Shown here piece after piece: positions 27,103 to 36,736 of a stretch of 64,000 nucleotides of DNA. Below the pieces are notes generated by a model. The model did not search any database. It had not been told where the DNA came from and worked only from the letters and a program-made list of their open reading frames with translations. The stretch is from Streptomyces sp. NBC_00663 (GTDB lineage Bacteria > Actinomycetota > Actinomycetes > Streptomycetales > Streptomycetaceae): positions 496,001 through 560,000 of the forward strand of contig NZ_CP109027.1 of assembly GCF_036226885.1 (NCBI RefSeq), read 5' to 3'. Position 1 is the stretch's first letter, and every line of letters begins with the position of its first letter. The position numbers and the translations under genes were made by a program.

Positions 27103-27178
27103 GAAGGGAACCGGTTCGTCCGGCAGCATCCGCCGGGCGTCCGCGCTAACGTCCAAGACAAGCGTAGGGAGCGGTGCG

Positions 27179-27931
27179 ATGGACCTGTTGCCGGTCGAGA
27201 TCAAGGTCAACATCGAGAGCGACGTGGCGGCGGCTCTGTCCGCCCTCGGCGGGTCGCACGGGGTACGGACCACCCGTCGGATCTGGTTCGCCGAGGACCG
27301 GGACGGCGTCGCCGAGCGCCGGATCCCGCTGCTGGAGGCCGGGGTGATCGTGCGGTTCAGGCTCGGTGGCGATGCGGACGATCTGACGGTCAAGCTGCGG
27401 CCGTGCATGAGCAAGCAGTTGGTCGGCCGCTTCTCCGACCCGTTCGACGCGGACTCCTTCACGTACAAGATCGAGGAGGACTGGTCGGCGGACCGCCAGG
27501 TACTGGCCGCCTCCCTGGTGCACGACCATCCGCCGGGTGCGCTGTCGGACGCGGTGGCTCCCGGCGGCGACCCCGCCGCGTCGGTCGACGCGGTGCAGCA
27601 CCAGTTCCTGCACACCTGCGCACCCGCCGTCCCCTTCGACGGGCTGGTCGCGCTGGGACCGATCCTCGCGACCAAGGTCGAGGACGTTCCGCTGGACGAC
27701 CTGAAGGTGAACCTGGAGGCGTGGTCGGTCGCCGGTCTGGACTTCCTGGAGGCCTCGATCCGGGTCAAGCCCAAGGACACGGACGACGCCGAGGAGCTCG
27801 CCAAGCGGGCCGAGCGCAAGCAGCGCGAGCTGGAGGACGCGGTACGGGCCCGCGGGGTGGCGCTCTCCGAACACACCGAGAACAAGACCCGCCGCGTCCT
27901 CACCGCGCTGGTGAGGGCCATGCACAACTGA
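27179..27931 (+). CDS. Putative CYTH-like protein
   Basis: A 250-residue soluble protein. The N-terminal VEIKVNIE recalls the ExExK motif of CYTH triphosphatases, although the last position differs. Later strands (RRIWFAEDRDG, VIVRFRLGGDADDLTVKLRP) fit the charged beta-barrel of that fold, and PILATKVEDV and SIRVKPKD continue the pattern. The C-terminal 45 residues are a basic, coiled-coil-like helix (EELAKRAERKQRELEDAV). The start is ATG at 27179 with GGGAG upstream. If truly CYTH, it would hydrolyse or bind a triphosphate or polyphosphate. It is convergent with the 2020-residue gene, with a gap of only 28 bases. Confidence 0.7.
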   Translation: MDLLPVEIKVNIESDVAAALSALGGSHGVRTTRRIWFAEDRDGVAERRIPLLEAGVIVRFRLGGDADDLTVKLRPCMSKQLVGRFSDPFDADSFTYKIEEDWSADRQVLAASLVHDHPPGALSDAVAPGGDPAASVDAVQHQFLHTCAPAVPFDGLVALGPILATKVEDVPLDDLKVNLEAWSVAGLDFLEASIRVKPKDTDDAEELAKRAERKQRELEDAVRARGVALSEHTENKTRRVLTALVRAMHN

Positions 27932-27959
27932 AGCCGTACGCCGGTGGTCCGACGTCACG

Positions 27960-30900
27960 TCACGGCCACGGCTCCGTCGGTCGCACCGTGTCGAAGGCGA
28001 GCCCGCTGGAGCTCTCCCCGGTGCCGGCCGCCTTCTCCCTGCGCACCCAGCTGTGCCAGGAGCCGTCGAACCAACGGGCCAGCACCGGGCGGCGGGTGAC
28101 GTACACCCCGTCGCGCGGCACCTCCTCCTCGTGCACCCACAGTCCGGGCGTGATCAGACGGCCCTCGGGGCGGGCGTCGAGGCCGGGAGCGTTGAGGTCG
28201 GCCAGGCGGAAGCGGATCTCGGCGGTGCGGATCGCCTCGGGGACGAGGGGGAACCAGTAATCCGGCACGATGGTCTGCACCGCGTACGCGGGCAGCTCCC
28301 CGGCGGGGGTGGGCTCGGGCGGGGTGCCGCGTGCCCAGCGGTCGCGGCGGTCGACCGGTTCGCCCCGGCCGTCGGTGTAGTGGTGCTGAACCGCCCAGGC
28401 GAGGTTGGCCAGTTCGTCGCGGGCCAGCACCACGTGTTCGAGAGGCCGGCCCGTCTGGCCGGGCTCGGTGGGCAGGATCAGCAGACCGGACGCCGCCGGC
28501 TGGTCCGGATCGGGGCTGTCCAGGGTGAACATCGACCAGGACGGGTCGTCCTCACCGGCCCGCCGGATCAGATGGTGGCGGCCGAACACGTCACGTACCA
28601 GCAGCTGGTCCACGACGGTCAGGGAAGAGGTCGGCACTTCCAGGGGCACCAGGAACCAGTCGTTGCCGAAGACCGTGGCGAACGAGATCAGCAGCAGCCG
28701 GCCGGTGTCGAGCGTGGACACGTCCGTCGCGCCGAGGTCGACGCGCGCGTCCTCCATCTCCCAGAACCGGTCGGCCGGCAGCCCGCCGTAGCGCACGGTC
28801 GAGGGCAGGCCCTCCTCGGTGAACGGCCGGCGCGGTCCCTGCGGTGCCGCCTCGGCCTCGGGGTCGGGGTGGACGTCCAGGCCGTACCAGTCAAGACCGT
28901 CGCCCTGGTACTCCTCGGCGCGCAGCACCGTCCCGCCGGTGGACAGTTCCACGGCGTACTCGAAGCGGTGCGGATCGAAGCAGTCCGGGCCGTGCTCAGC
29001 GAGCTGTCCGGTCCACCAGGTGCGCCACCGCCCGACGACCTCGGCGAGGTGCGGGTCCGGTCCGCTGCCGAAGGTGCCCGCGTCCAGCGCCGCCGCCACC
29101 GACGCCGCGTCCGGCACGCGGCCGTCCAGCAGGCCGATCAGGCTCGCGTCCGGCTCTCCGGCCGGGAGCAGGTGGGCAGCGAGTGCCGTACGGGCGGCGG
29201 TGAGCAGTCCGGCGTCGTCGCACATCCGCAGCAGTGCGGCACCGCCCTCGGCGCGCAACCGCTCGTCGACCTGGACGGGTTCGTCCTCGATCTGCGTGTC
29301 CAGCGGCCCCAGGCGTGGATCGTAGGGAATCCAGTCCGTGCTCCCGCCCGGCCGCCAGGCGTCGATCGGCGCGCTGCCGCCGTTCATCCGGACCACCGCG
29401 GGCGAACCGGCGTCCTGGGCGGCGAACTCGCCGAACTGCCACTGCCGGGTGAGCAGCCACAGCGGGTCGTGCACCTTGGCGGCCAGTCCGGGTTCGATGT
29501 CGTTGGCGCGATGGCTGGGCTCCAGCCGGAAGGGCCCGTCCGGATCGGTGTTCGGCCGCCGGGTCTCCATCGCGGACAGGGCTCGGCCGGTCGCTCCCTG
29601 TTGGCTGATCCGGATGCCGGGGAGGAGGTCGTCCAGTTGCGGCAGGTCCTGGAGGTCGACGGCGCGCAGCTTGGCCAGTTCGAGGGTCTCGCGCAGCACC
29701 TGCACCAGGCCGTCGGAGGTCCAGCCGCGGCTCAGGTCGGGCGGCACGGCGATGAGGACGCTGTGCGGGGCCTTGGCGTCGGGGCGGTCGTAGTGGAAGG
29801 CGACCCCGGTCAGTTCGGTCTGCGGCGCGGCCTCGGCGGGTGGCGCGGCCTCGGGTGGCGGGGGCGGCTGGTCGGAGCCGGGCAGCAGTTCGATCCATTC
29901 GTCGAGGACGACACCGGTGACGGCCGTGCCGGGCGCGACGTCCACGGGGGCGTGCCAGACGAGGTGGGTGGTGGCGGGCGGGCGCTGCCCGGCGGGGAAG
30001 GCGCCGCCGATCCACGCGTCGCCGGCGCCCGCCGGATGCTGTGCCGCGCGCAGCCGTTCGGCCCGTTCGGCGCGGGTTCCGGCCAGCAGCAGCGTCTCGT
30101 GCAGGGTGCGCACCATCGGCCGTACGGCCGCGTTGCGCCGCAGCCAGTCCTCCAGTTCGGCACCGGGCACGTCGCCGGGCCCGGCGGGGAGCGCTGCGGG
30201 TGCGGTGAGCGTGGGCAGGAGGGGTACGTCCGCGCCGAGCACCTCGGCCAGGGTCGCGCGGGTCCGGGACAGCCAGGCCTCGGCCGTCTGCGGGGTGACC
30301 TGTTCGGCGGCCAGGTCGCGCAGTGCGGCCTGCGCCGGGTGTCCGGCGACCAGGGGGCTCGCGGCGAAGGCGGCGAGACGTGTCCGCAGCCCGGCCGTGT
30401 CGATCGTACGGCCGGCGGGGTCCTCGGGCAGGTGTGCCGGAAGCAGGGGTTGTGCGGTGGTCAGCAGCGACCGGATCCGGGCCGCCCGCCCGCGCAGACC
30501 GCTCCAGCCGGGTCCGGTGAACTCGACCGGTGTGTCCGGCGGGACGCCCATGGCGGTCCGAACGGCCTGCCGCAGCCCGGCCGGTTGGACGGCGGCCGCG
30601 TCCAGTACGGTCCGCAGGGCGCCCAACCCCAGCCGATCGGCGGCGAGTTGGAAAGCCGCCTGGCCGTCGGCCTGAGCGTCGCCGCCATGGTTGTGTCCGT
30701 CGGCCTGCGCGTCGGCGTCCTGGCTCCCGCCGTCGGCGTGTCCGCCGAGTACTCCGGTCAGCGTCCAGCCCGCCGCCGGGCCCAGCAGTTGGGCGGCCCA
30801 GGCCTCCAGGGCGGGTTGCAGCGCGGCGAGCGGGTCGTCGGGCCAGCCGGTCGGGGTGACGTCTGCGGGCAGCAGCGCGGCGACCCGGTGGGTGATGGCG

Positions 30901-33900
30901 CGGGCCCGGTGCGGTGTGCGCAGCACGCGGAAGGTGTCCGGCACGTCCTCGCCACGGCCGAGGGTGTCTGCGGTCAGGCCCGCGCGGATGGGATTGCCGC
31001 CCACCAACTGGTGCACGCTCTCGGCCAGTACCAGGTCACCGACCGCGTCCAGGGCGTCGACGAGGTCGTCCAGGAGCGGTGTCACCGCCGCCTGCTGGTC
31101 CGGCGGGACCAGGTTCAGCGCGCTGCCGCCGGCCCGTGCGAGGGCCATTCCGTCGACCACGTTGCGCGCCGCGATCACCTCCGCGCTGCGCGCCCACAAC
31201 TCGGTGTCGCCCGCCTCTCCTTGCGGTTCGGGTACGACCGGCAGGGGGAACTCGCGGCGGAACTGTGGAACGAGATCGTCCAGTTGCGCGTCGTGCAGGG
31301 CCCGTTCGAACCGGTACCCCAGCAGGGAGCCCAGGTTCTGGCCCTGGCGCACCCCGCCGAGCAGCCAGCGGGCGACGCGGGCCCGGCGGGAGGTCAGGTT
31401 GACCGCGTAGGACTGTTCGTCGGGGTTGCCGAGGAAGCCCGAGCGCAGGACGGCCGCCGTGGCCGCGTGTTGCAGCGACGGCGCGTGGATGTAGCCGTCC
31501 TGGGCGGACATCTCGACGGTGGTGTCCACGTCGTCCAGTTCGATGTCGACCTGCTCGCGCGCCTCGGGCGGGAGCAGGTTCTCCACCCAGCCGTAGCAGC
31601 CGAACCGGACGCCCTCGACGCCGGACGCCCGCAGTTCGGCCAGCCGCCGTGACGCCAGTGAGGTGACCCAGGCGTCCAGCCGGTGCGCGTACGCGTCGAT
31701 GACCTCCAGCAACAGCTCGGGCAGCCGGGTCACGGGGACGGCCGCGAGAGTCCGCAGCGCCTGTTCGAGCCGGGGCAGCGCGGCGGTGGCGCGGGTGGCG
31801 GCGGCGACTCGTTCGGCGCGCTCCTGCTCGTCGAGTCCATCGATGACGTCGGCCACCAGCTGGTCCACGTCGCTGGTGGCGGCGAGCGCCTGGCGCACGG
31901 GGTCGTCGGTGCCCTCCTCGCCGTCGTCGCCGTCGAAGAACGCCCAGTTGGGCAGGAACATCAGAGCGTCGAGCAGTCCGCTCGCGTCCGGTGGGGCCTC
32001 GATCGGGAACTCCTGCGGGGTGCCGTCGTCCTCGGGCGGCACCTCCCCGCCGTCCTGGCCGTCCTGCGGTTCTTCGCCCCCCTCGTCGGGGGTCTCGCCC
32101 TCGCCCGGCTCCTCGGCCCGCACTCCCGGAAGGTCGAAGAGCGTGCTGCGCCGGGGCGGGGTCTCGCGCCCCGAGGACAGCTCGACCGGCCACGCGGCGT
32201 CGAAGCCCGCGGCGTCCAACTGACCCGCGAGGAAGGCGCGTACGGCCCCCAGATAGTCCGCGGTGGCGGTGGCGCGGGCCGGGAAGGCGGTGGCGTCCGG
32301 GGTGAGCCGGGCGACGAACTCGGGGACGCCGGTCGTGTCGTCCAGGCCCCAGCCGAGGGAGGTCCAGCCGTCACCGCTGGTGGTCCAGCGCAGCATCCCG
32401 TCAGGTGCCAGTCCGGGCAGCCCGGGCCGGGCGGGGGGCTCGTCGCGCGAGGTCTTCGGCACGGCGAACGCGGGGCCGTCCATGCGGCGCATGGCGAGGC
32501 CGGTCGCCACGGGCAGCCGTTTCAACGCTTCCACGGTGACCTGGTCGACCGGCAGACCCGGCTGGACGTGGGGAACGGGATCGATGGGGATCCTGCCGTT
32601 CAGCGCCGCGCGCCAGCACTCGCGCAGCCGCAGCAGCCAGGGAGCGAGGAGAGCATCGACGTCACGGGTGCGTTCGGCACGCCAGTCGCCCAGCGCGGTC
32701 ACCGGCAGCACGCCGTACGGCTGACGCCCGACCCGCAGCATCGGCAGTGGCCCGCGACCGCGCACATGGTCGGCGAGGTGGTCGCGGACGGCCCGCCAGG
32801 GGCGGCCCGGGGCGACGCCGCTGACCTGCCGGGTGCCCAGGTCGAGGGTGCTCAGCGCGGACTCGGCGAACCCCTTGCCGAGGGTGGGCCAGGTGAGCAG
32901 GGTCAGCGCGGCGACGGCCGACGGCTCGGGGTCGTCCGCGCCGGAACAGCCGCGCAGGAACCCGGCGTCCGGCAGCCCGAGCGCCGCGGCCAGCGCGTCG
33001 GCGACCGGACGCTGCCCCGCCTCCGGGTCGGGATCAGGACCGGGGTAGGCGGGCGCGGAGGACCAGCCGGAGCGGGAGCGCGGGGTGTTGTTGGTGGCGG
33101 TGCCAGAGGGCAGGATGCCGAGTCCGCCGGCGAACCGGTGGCCGTGCAGCAGGTCGCGCAGCCGGGCCGCGCCGTCCGCCGCGGAGTCGTCGCGGACCCC
33201 GACGACGAGCAGTTCGTCCAGGTGTTCGGTGCCGTCGGGCGGGAAGACGATCTCGATGCCCATGCCGGCCTTGAGCGCCTGGAACCAGTCGGTCTCCCAG
33301 CCCTCCTCCTCGGCGCGCAGGAGGCCGATGGGCAGCGGGTCGGGTACCGGGCGGCCGAGTTTGTCCACGACGATCTGGCCGTCGAGCAGGCCGAGGAAGC
33401 GCCAGCGTTTCGGCATCGCGACCTGCCGCTGCCGCTGTTGACCCGGGTCGTCGGGGCGCTCCTCGGGCGGCGGGGAGCCGGGGCGGGCGGCGCGGACGGC
33501 CCAGGACGCGCGGGCTGGGCGCAGCTTGCCGAGGACCTTCTGCCAGGCGTCGGGGCCAGGGTTTCGCCAGTACTCGGCGGCTACGGCCGCTTCGGCGGGG
33601 GTCAGCCGGGGGTCGAACGGGGAGAGCAGGATGTCGTCCGGGTAGATCCGCACGCGCAGGGTGCTCGGCTCCCACCAGATGGTCTCCACCCGTACCGGCA
33701 GCAGGGCGACGGGGTCGGTGTTGCCGTCGGGGAAGAGCGCCTCTCCCTCGCCCAGGGCGCGGGTCAGTTCCTCCTCGGCGTCGGCGAGGAGGCTGTTGGA
33801 CTGCTCAGCCGTCCGCTGGAGGTCCGCGAGGGCGGCCTCGGCCTCGGTGAGCAGTTCGGCACTGGGGCGCTGGCCGATCTGGACGGGGTCGGGGAGCCCG

Positions 33901-34022
33901 GCCCGGATGTGCTCCTGGAGGCGCCGTACGACGGCCTCCTGCTCGTCCGCGAGGGCCTGGGCGGCATCCGCGTCGGTGCGTGCCCGGTCCAGTTGCGCGC
34001 GGGCGGCGAACGCGTCCGTCAT
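27960..34022 (-). CDS. Very large (2020-aa) protein of unknown function
   Basis: A 2020-residue soluble protein without signal peptide or membrane helix. Residues 1-95 are a coiled coil (RARTDADAAQALADEQEAVV, LLADAEEELTRAL). A domain with RVGRQPYGVLPVTALGDW is near residue 430; an acidic linker (EEPGEGETPDEGGEEPQDG) lies near 640; a His/Asp/Gly-rich insert (DAQADGHNHGGDAQADG) is near 1105; and a striking motif DPLWLLTRQWQFGEFAAQD is near 1525. The last 400 residues look beta-rich. I recall similar motifs only in proteins without known function in diverse bacteria. It is the last gene of the leftward operon, 30 bases after the 874-residue gene. Size and modular build suggest a structural or scaffold protein. 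Confidence 0.85.
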   Translation of the reverse strand: MTDAFAARAQLDRARTDADAAQALADEQEAVVRRLQEHIRAGLPDPVQIGQRPSAELLTEAEAALADLQRTAEQSNSLLADAEEELTRALGEGEALFPDGNTDPVALLPVRVETIWWEPSTLRVRIYPDDILLSPFDPRLTPAEAAVAAEYWRNPGPDAWQKVLGKLRPARASWAVRAARPGSPPPEERPDDPGQQRQRQVAMPKRWRFLGLLDGQIVVDKLGRPVPDPLPIGLLRAEEEGWETDWFQALKAGMGIEIVFPPDGTEHLDELLVVGVRDDSAADGAARLRDLLHGHRFAGGLGILPSGTATNNTPRSRSGWSSAPAYPGPDPDPEAGQRPVADALAAALGLPDAGFLRGCSGADDPEPSAVAALTLLTWPTLGKGFAESALSTLDLGTRQVSGVAPGRPWRAVRDHLADHVRGRGPLPMLRVGRQPYGVLPVTALGDWRAERTRDVDALLAPWLLRLRECWRAALNGRIPIDPVPHVQPGLPVDQVTVEALKRLPVATGLAMRRMDGPAFAVPKTSRDEPPARPGLPGLAPDGMLRWTTSGDGWTSLGWGLDDTTGVPEFVARLTPDATAFPARATATADYLGAVRAFLAGQLDAAGFDAAWPVELSSGRETPPRRSTLFDLPGVRAEEPGEGETPDEGGEEPQDGQDGGEVPPEDDGTPQEFPIEAPPDASGLLDALMFLPNWAFFDGDDGEEGTDDPVRQALAATSDVDQLVADVIDGLDEQERAERVAAATRATAALPRLEQALRTLAAVPVTRLPELLLEVIDAYAHRLDAWVTSLASRRLAELRASGVEGVRFGCYGWVENLLPPEAREQVDIELDDVDTTVEMSAQDGYIHAPSLQHAATAAVLRSGFLGNPDEQSYAVNLTSRRARVARWLLGGVRQGQNLGSLLGYRFERALHDAQLDDLVPQFRREFPLPVVPEPQGEAGDTELWARSAEVIAARNVVDGMALARAGGSALNLVPPDQQAAVTPLLDDLVDALDAVGDLVLAESVHQLVGGNPIRAGLTADTLGRGEDVPDTFRVLRTPHRARAITHRVAALLPADVTPTGWPDDPLAALQPALEAWAAQLLGPAAGWTLTGVLGGHADGGSQDADAQADGHNHGGDAQADGQAAFQLAADRLGLGALRTVLDAAAVQPAGLRQAVRTAMGVPPDTPVEFTGPGWSGLRGRAARIRSLLTTAQPLLPAHLPEDPAGRTIDTAGLRTRLAAFAASPLVAGHPAQAALRDLAAEQVTPQTAEAWLSRTRATLAEVLGADVPLLPTLTAPAALPAGPGDVPGAELEDWLRRNAAVRPMVRTLHETLLLAGTRAERAERLRAAQHPAGAGDAWIGGAFPAGQRPPATTHLVWHAPVDVAPGTAVTGVVLDEWIELLPGSDQPPPPPEAAPPAEAAPQTELTGVAFHYDRPDAKAPHSVLIAVPPDLSRGWTSDGLVQVLRETLELAKLRAVDLQDLPQLDDLLPGIRISQQGATGRALSAMETRRPNTDPDGPFRLEPSHRANDIEPGLAAKVHDPLWLLTRQWQFGEFAAQDAGSPAVVRMNGGSAPIDAWRPGGSTDWIPYDPRLGPLDTQIEDEPVQVDERLRAEGGAALLRMCDDAGLLTAARTALAAHLLPAGEPDASLIGLLDGRVPDAASVAAALDAGTFGSGPDPHLAEVVGRWRTWWTGQLAEHGPDCFDPHRFEYAVELSTGGTVLRAEEYQGDGLDWYGLDVHPDPEAEAAPQGPRRPFTEEGLPSTVRYGGLPADRFWEMEDARVDLGATDVSTLDTGRLLLISFATVFGNDWFLVPLEVPTSSLTVVDQLLVRDVFGRHHLIRRAGEDDPSWSMFTLDSPDPDQPAASGLLILPTEPGQTGRPLEHVVLARDELANLAWAVQHHYTDGRGEPVDRRDRWARGTPPEPTPAGELPAYAVQTIVPDYWFPLVPEAIRTAEIRFRLADLNAPGLDARPEGRLITPGLWVHEEEVPRDGVYVTRRPVLARWFDGSWHSWVRREKAAGTGESSSGLAFDTVRPTEPWP

Positions 34023-34052
34023 GTCGGGGGTGCTCCTGTCCTCGCGCGGTGG

Positions 34053-36677
34053 TCAGCCGCCCAGCAAGGTGGTGGCCCGGAAGGCCAGTTGGAACGGCTG
34101 TTGGAAGGCGATGCGGGCCATGTCGGCCGGGTCGTGGCCCCACAGCGGGGGGTCGGGCTGCCGGGTCGGTGGTCCAGGTGCGTGGTCGATCCGGACGCAC
34201 GCGGTCTCGGGCACTCCGACGGCCTCCCAGGTCAGGTCCGCCCAGGTCTTCAGCTCCTCGGGCGGCGATCCGGAGTCGAACCCGAACTGGGTGCCGCGCA
34301 TGGGTTCGCGGAACACGAAGAACCAGTCCTCGGCGCGGGCCCGGGCCGCGTCGAGACCGGCGAACAGATAGAGCACCGTGGACTCGTCCAGCGCGAGCGG
34401 GGTGGCCGGCACTCCGTCGAACGTGAGGGGCAGCTTGCCGTCGACACCGCGTACGGCGAGCAGGGCGGTGCCGGGGAAGCGGCGCAGCAGGTCGCCGCGC
34501 ACGAGGAGCACCAGGTTGCCCTGGCCGCCGGTGCGCAACTGGCTGCCCAGCGGGGTGTCCGGCGGCCACAGCGCGATCTCCTCGACGTCCTCGCCGTCGC
34601 CGGGCCAGAACCGGGCGAAGGGGGTGCCGCGCTGGTCGGTGGGGAACTCCCGCCACAGCAGTTCCCGGTTGAACTCGTGGTTGAGCCCGACGAGCAGGGC
34701 GGCGATGAACTCGGGGTTGGTCTCCAGCAGGGTCACCGAGTCGGGTGGCAGCGCGCTGATGCCGGGCAGCGCCCACTCCGGCCAGCGGGCCAGGAGTTCC
34801 TCGGCGATGGGCACGGTGAACTTCGGGTGGGCCATGATCGGCCGCAGGGGGCGGGCGTCGGTCGGGGCGCGCTCCGCCCAGAAGTCGGCGGGGATGCGGT
34901 CGCTCATGCGCAGCATCTGAAGCCGCGTCGCGGCGAGTCCGGCGCGCAGCTCGCCCGGCAGGCCGTTCTCGGGCGTGTCGTCGCCCATGACGCCCATGTC
35001 TCTCAGCCCCCGCGCCAGGACCGGGTCGGGCGGCTGCTCGTCGGGAGTGTCCCCGGTCGTGCCCCGCCGGGCGCGGCGGGCGAGGGCGCCGTTGCTGCGG
35101 GTCAGCCGGACGAACGAGGTGCTGGCCGTGCCGGCCAGCACCCTGTCCTTGGCCGAGGCCAGCAGACCGGCCAGGGTGGTCCCGATCGCCTCCGCCCCGG
35201 TCTCGGAACCGTCCGAGACCGGGGCGGCCAGAGTGGTCTCGGTCGCGACCGAGGCGGGGACCGACAGAGTCATGCGGCCGCTGACCGGTGCCATGACGGT
35301 GACGAGGTCGGCGACGTCCAGCGCGTCGAGGTGCTTGCGCTGGGCCTGTTCGGCCGCGGCGGCGGCCAGCTCCCCGGTCGCCAGCAGCCGGTTGGCCTGC
35401 CGGATCTCGCCGACCTGTTCCCAGGCCCGGGCCATCAGGAACTCCTGTTCCAGCTGTACGTAGCGGGTGCCGAGCGCGGCCGCCACCCGGCGGCGGACCT
35501 CCAGGTTGAGGGTGTTCATCCAGCTGTCCGGCTCGTCGGGCACGGTCTGCCGGCCGGTGTGGTGGCTGCCGTAGAGCGGAGGGGCCACGGCGACCGTGTC
35601 CCGGTCCTCGACCGGCTGTCCGTCGCCTTCCTCGGCCGGCTGTGACGTCCCCTCCTCGCCCGGTGTCACGGGCTCCTCGCGGCGCCGGGCGGGTGCGTCG
35701 AGGCGTTGGGTGAGCAGGGTGCGGAACCGGTCCTGTGCGGCGGGGTCCGACCAGGTCTCGGGCACCGCCGTGCCGGGGGCCCGCAGTGCGCCGTCCATGG
35801 GCACGGTGGCCGGCGCGGTGGCCGGCTCGGCGGGCCAGGGGCGGCCGACGTCGATGGTGCGGCTGCCGAGTCCGGCCTCGGCGGCGGGCCGGAAGCGCAG
35901 CCGGCGGGCCAGTTCCTCGAAGGTGCCCGCCTTCCCGGTGCGGAATCTCCACCAGTGGTAGACGGGCAGGTCGACGGTGTCCCGTCCGGCGACCGGCCAG
36001 GCGTCCTCGGTGGCCGCTCCCCCGGGCGTCACGTTCAGGCCCGCGTCGCGTCCGGCGGCGGTGGCGGGCACCACGGCGGCGATCCAGCCCCGGTCCGGGG
36101 CCAGTCGGCGCGGGCACAGCAGCCGTGCGACGACGTCGGCCGAGTGGGCGCGCAGCCCCTGCTCCACCAGCGTCCGCGCACCGATGTCGTCGGTGACGTT
36201 GTCGGGCAGCCGCGCCTCCACATGGGCCCAGGCCCACCGCTCGGCCAGTGGGGGCAGCGCGGCGACGGGAGCGGTGAGCACCGGGAGCGGGCGCGCGTCA
36301 CGCGGTGGCGCCGCTTCGTCCTCGGCCAGCACGATCAGCGCGAGCCAGGGCTGCGGGGTGGGTCCGCCCGACGGGAACGCCGTTCCCGGGGACAGCAGCC
36401 AGGGCAGGTCGGCATGCGCCAGCTCGACACCGGCGAGCACGTTCTCCGCGGCGTCGGCGGTGCCGGGCGGTGGTTCCTCGCGCAGGACCATGGCGCGTTC
36501 GAACCCGAACACGTCGCCCGGTCCCACCAGCGACAGCGTCGGTCCCTGCACCGGCGGCAGCGCCTCACGGCGGCCGTCGAGGTCACGGGTGAACCGCGCC
36601 GACGTCGCCAGCGCCTGGCCCTGGGCCGAGGCGGCGGCCCCGAGCCGCGCCGAGGAGAAGAACCATCGCGTGCTCAT
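34053..36677 (-). CDS. Large (874-aa) protein of unknown function, operon partner of the 2020-aa protein
   Basis: An 874-residue soluble protein. The N-terminus MSTRWFFSSARLGAAASAQG begins at the ATG at 36677; a longer frame is arginine-rich noise. Visible conserved-looking motifs are YHWWRFRTGKAGTFEELAR near 245, a Pro/Glu-rich linker (about 340-370), LNLEVRRRVAAALGTRYVQLEQEFLMARAWEQ-like helix near 390, and NHEFNRELLWREFPTDQRG near 675. The final motif resembles a sequence I associate with uncharacterised proteins in many phyla, always without assigned function. Its start overlaps the stop of a 20-residue microprotein gene (ATGA). Together with the 970- and 2020-residue proteins it likely forms one complex. 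Confidence 0.85.
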   Translation of the reverse strand: MSTRWFFSSARLGAAASAQGQALATSARFTRDLDGRREALPPVQGPTLSLVGPGDVFGFERAMVLREEPPPGTADAAENVLAGVELAHADLPWLLSPGTAFPSGGPTPQPWLALIVLAEDEAAPPRDARPLPVLTAPVAALPPLAERWAWAHVEARLPDNVTDDIGARTLVEQGLRAHSADVVARLLCPRRLAPDRGWIAAVVPATAAGRDAGLNVTPGGAATEDAWPVAGRDTVDLPVYHWWRFRTGKAGTFEELARRLRFRPAAEAGLGSRTIDVGRPWPAEPATAPATVPMDGALRAPGTAVPETWSDPAAQDRFRTLLTQRLDAPARRREEPVTPGEEGTSQPAEEGDGQPVEDRDTVAVAPPLYGSHHTGRQTVPDEPDSWMNTLNLEVRRRVAAALGTRYVQLEQEFLMARAWEQVGEIRQANRLLATGELAAAAAEQAQRKHLDALDVADLVTVMAPVSGRMTLSVPASVATETTLAAPVSDGSETGAEAIGTTLAGLLASAKDRVLAGTASTSFVRLTRSNGALARRARRGTTGDTPDEQPPDPVLARGLRDMGVMGDDTPENGLPGELRAGLAATRLQMLRMSDRIPADFWAERAPTDARPLRPIMAHPKFTVPIAEELLARWPEWALPGISALPPDSVTLLETNPEFIAALLVGLNHEFNRELLWREFPTDQRGTPFARFWPGDGEDVEEIALWPPDTPLGSQLRTGGQGNLVLLVRGDLLRRFPGTALLAVRGVDGKLPLTFDGVPATPLALDESTVLYLFAGLDAARARAEDWFFVFREPMRGTQFGFDSGSPPEELKTWADLTWEAVGVPETACVRIDHAPGPPTRQPDPPLWGHDPADMARIAFQQPFQLAFRATTLLGG

Positions 36678-36736
36678 GCGCCGCTCCCGCCGGGATCGAG
36701 GAACCGCGGCAGGCGTCGCCCGTGCCGCGCGCTCAT
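36674..36736 (-). CDS. 20-residue microprotein, ATGA-coupled on both sides
   Basis: The frame reads MSARHGRRLPRFLDPGGSGA and then stops. Its ATG overlaps the stop of the 970-residue gene (ATGA) and its own TGA overlaps the ATG of the 874-residue gene (ATGA). A strong GGGAGG ribosome site lies seven bases upstream, within the end of the 970-residue gene. It is basic at the start and has no membrane segment. It could be a true microprotein or a translational bridge that keeps ribosomes moving from one large gene to the next. I know no family for it. Confidence 0.6.
   Translation of the reverse strand: MSARHGRRLPRFLDPGGSGA

Noticed and set aside
28053..35645. Two very long plus-strand frames (about 1200 and 1320 codons) opposite the large-protein operon
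   Set aside because: They are Gly/Arg/Ala/Val-rich without domains and mirror the codon pattern of the minus-strand genes, as expected for antisense frames in high-GC DNA.
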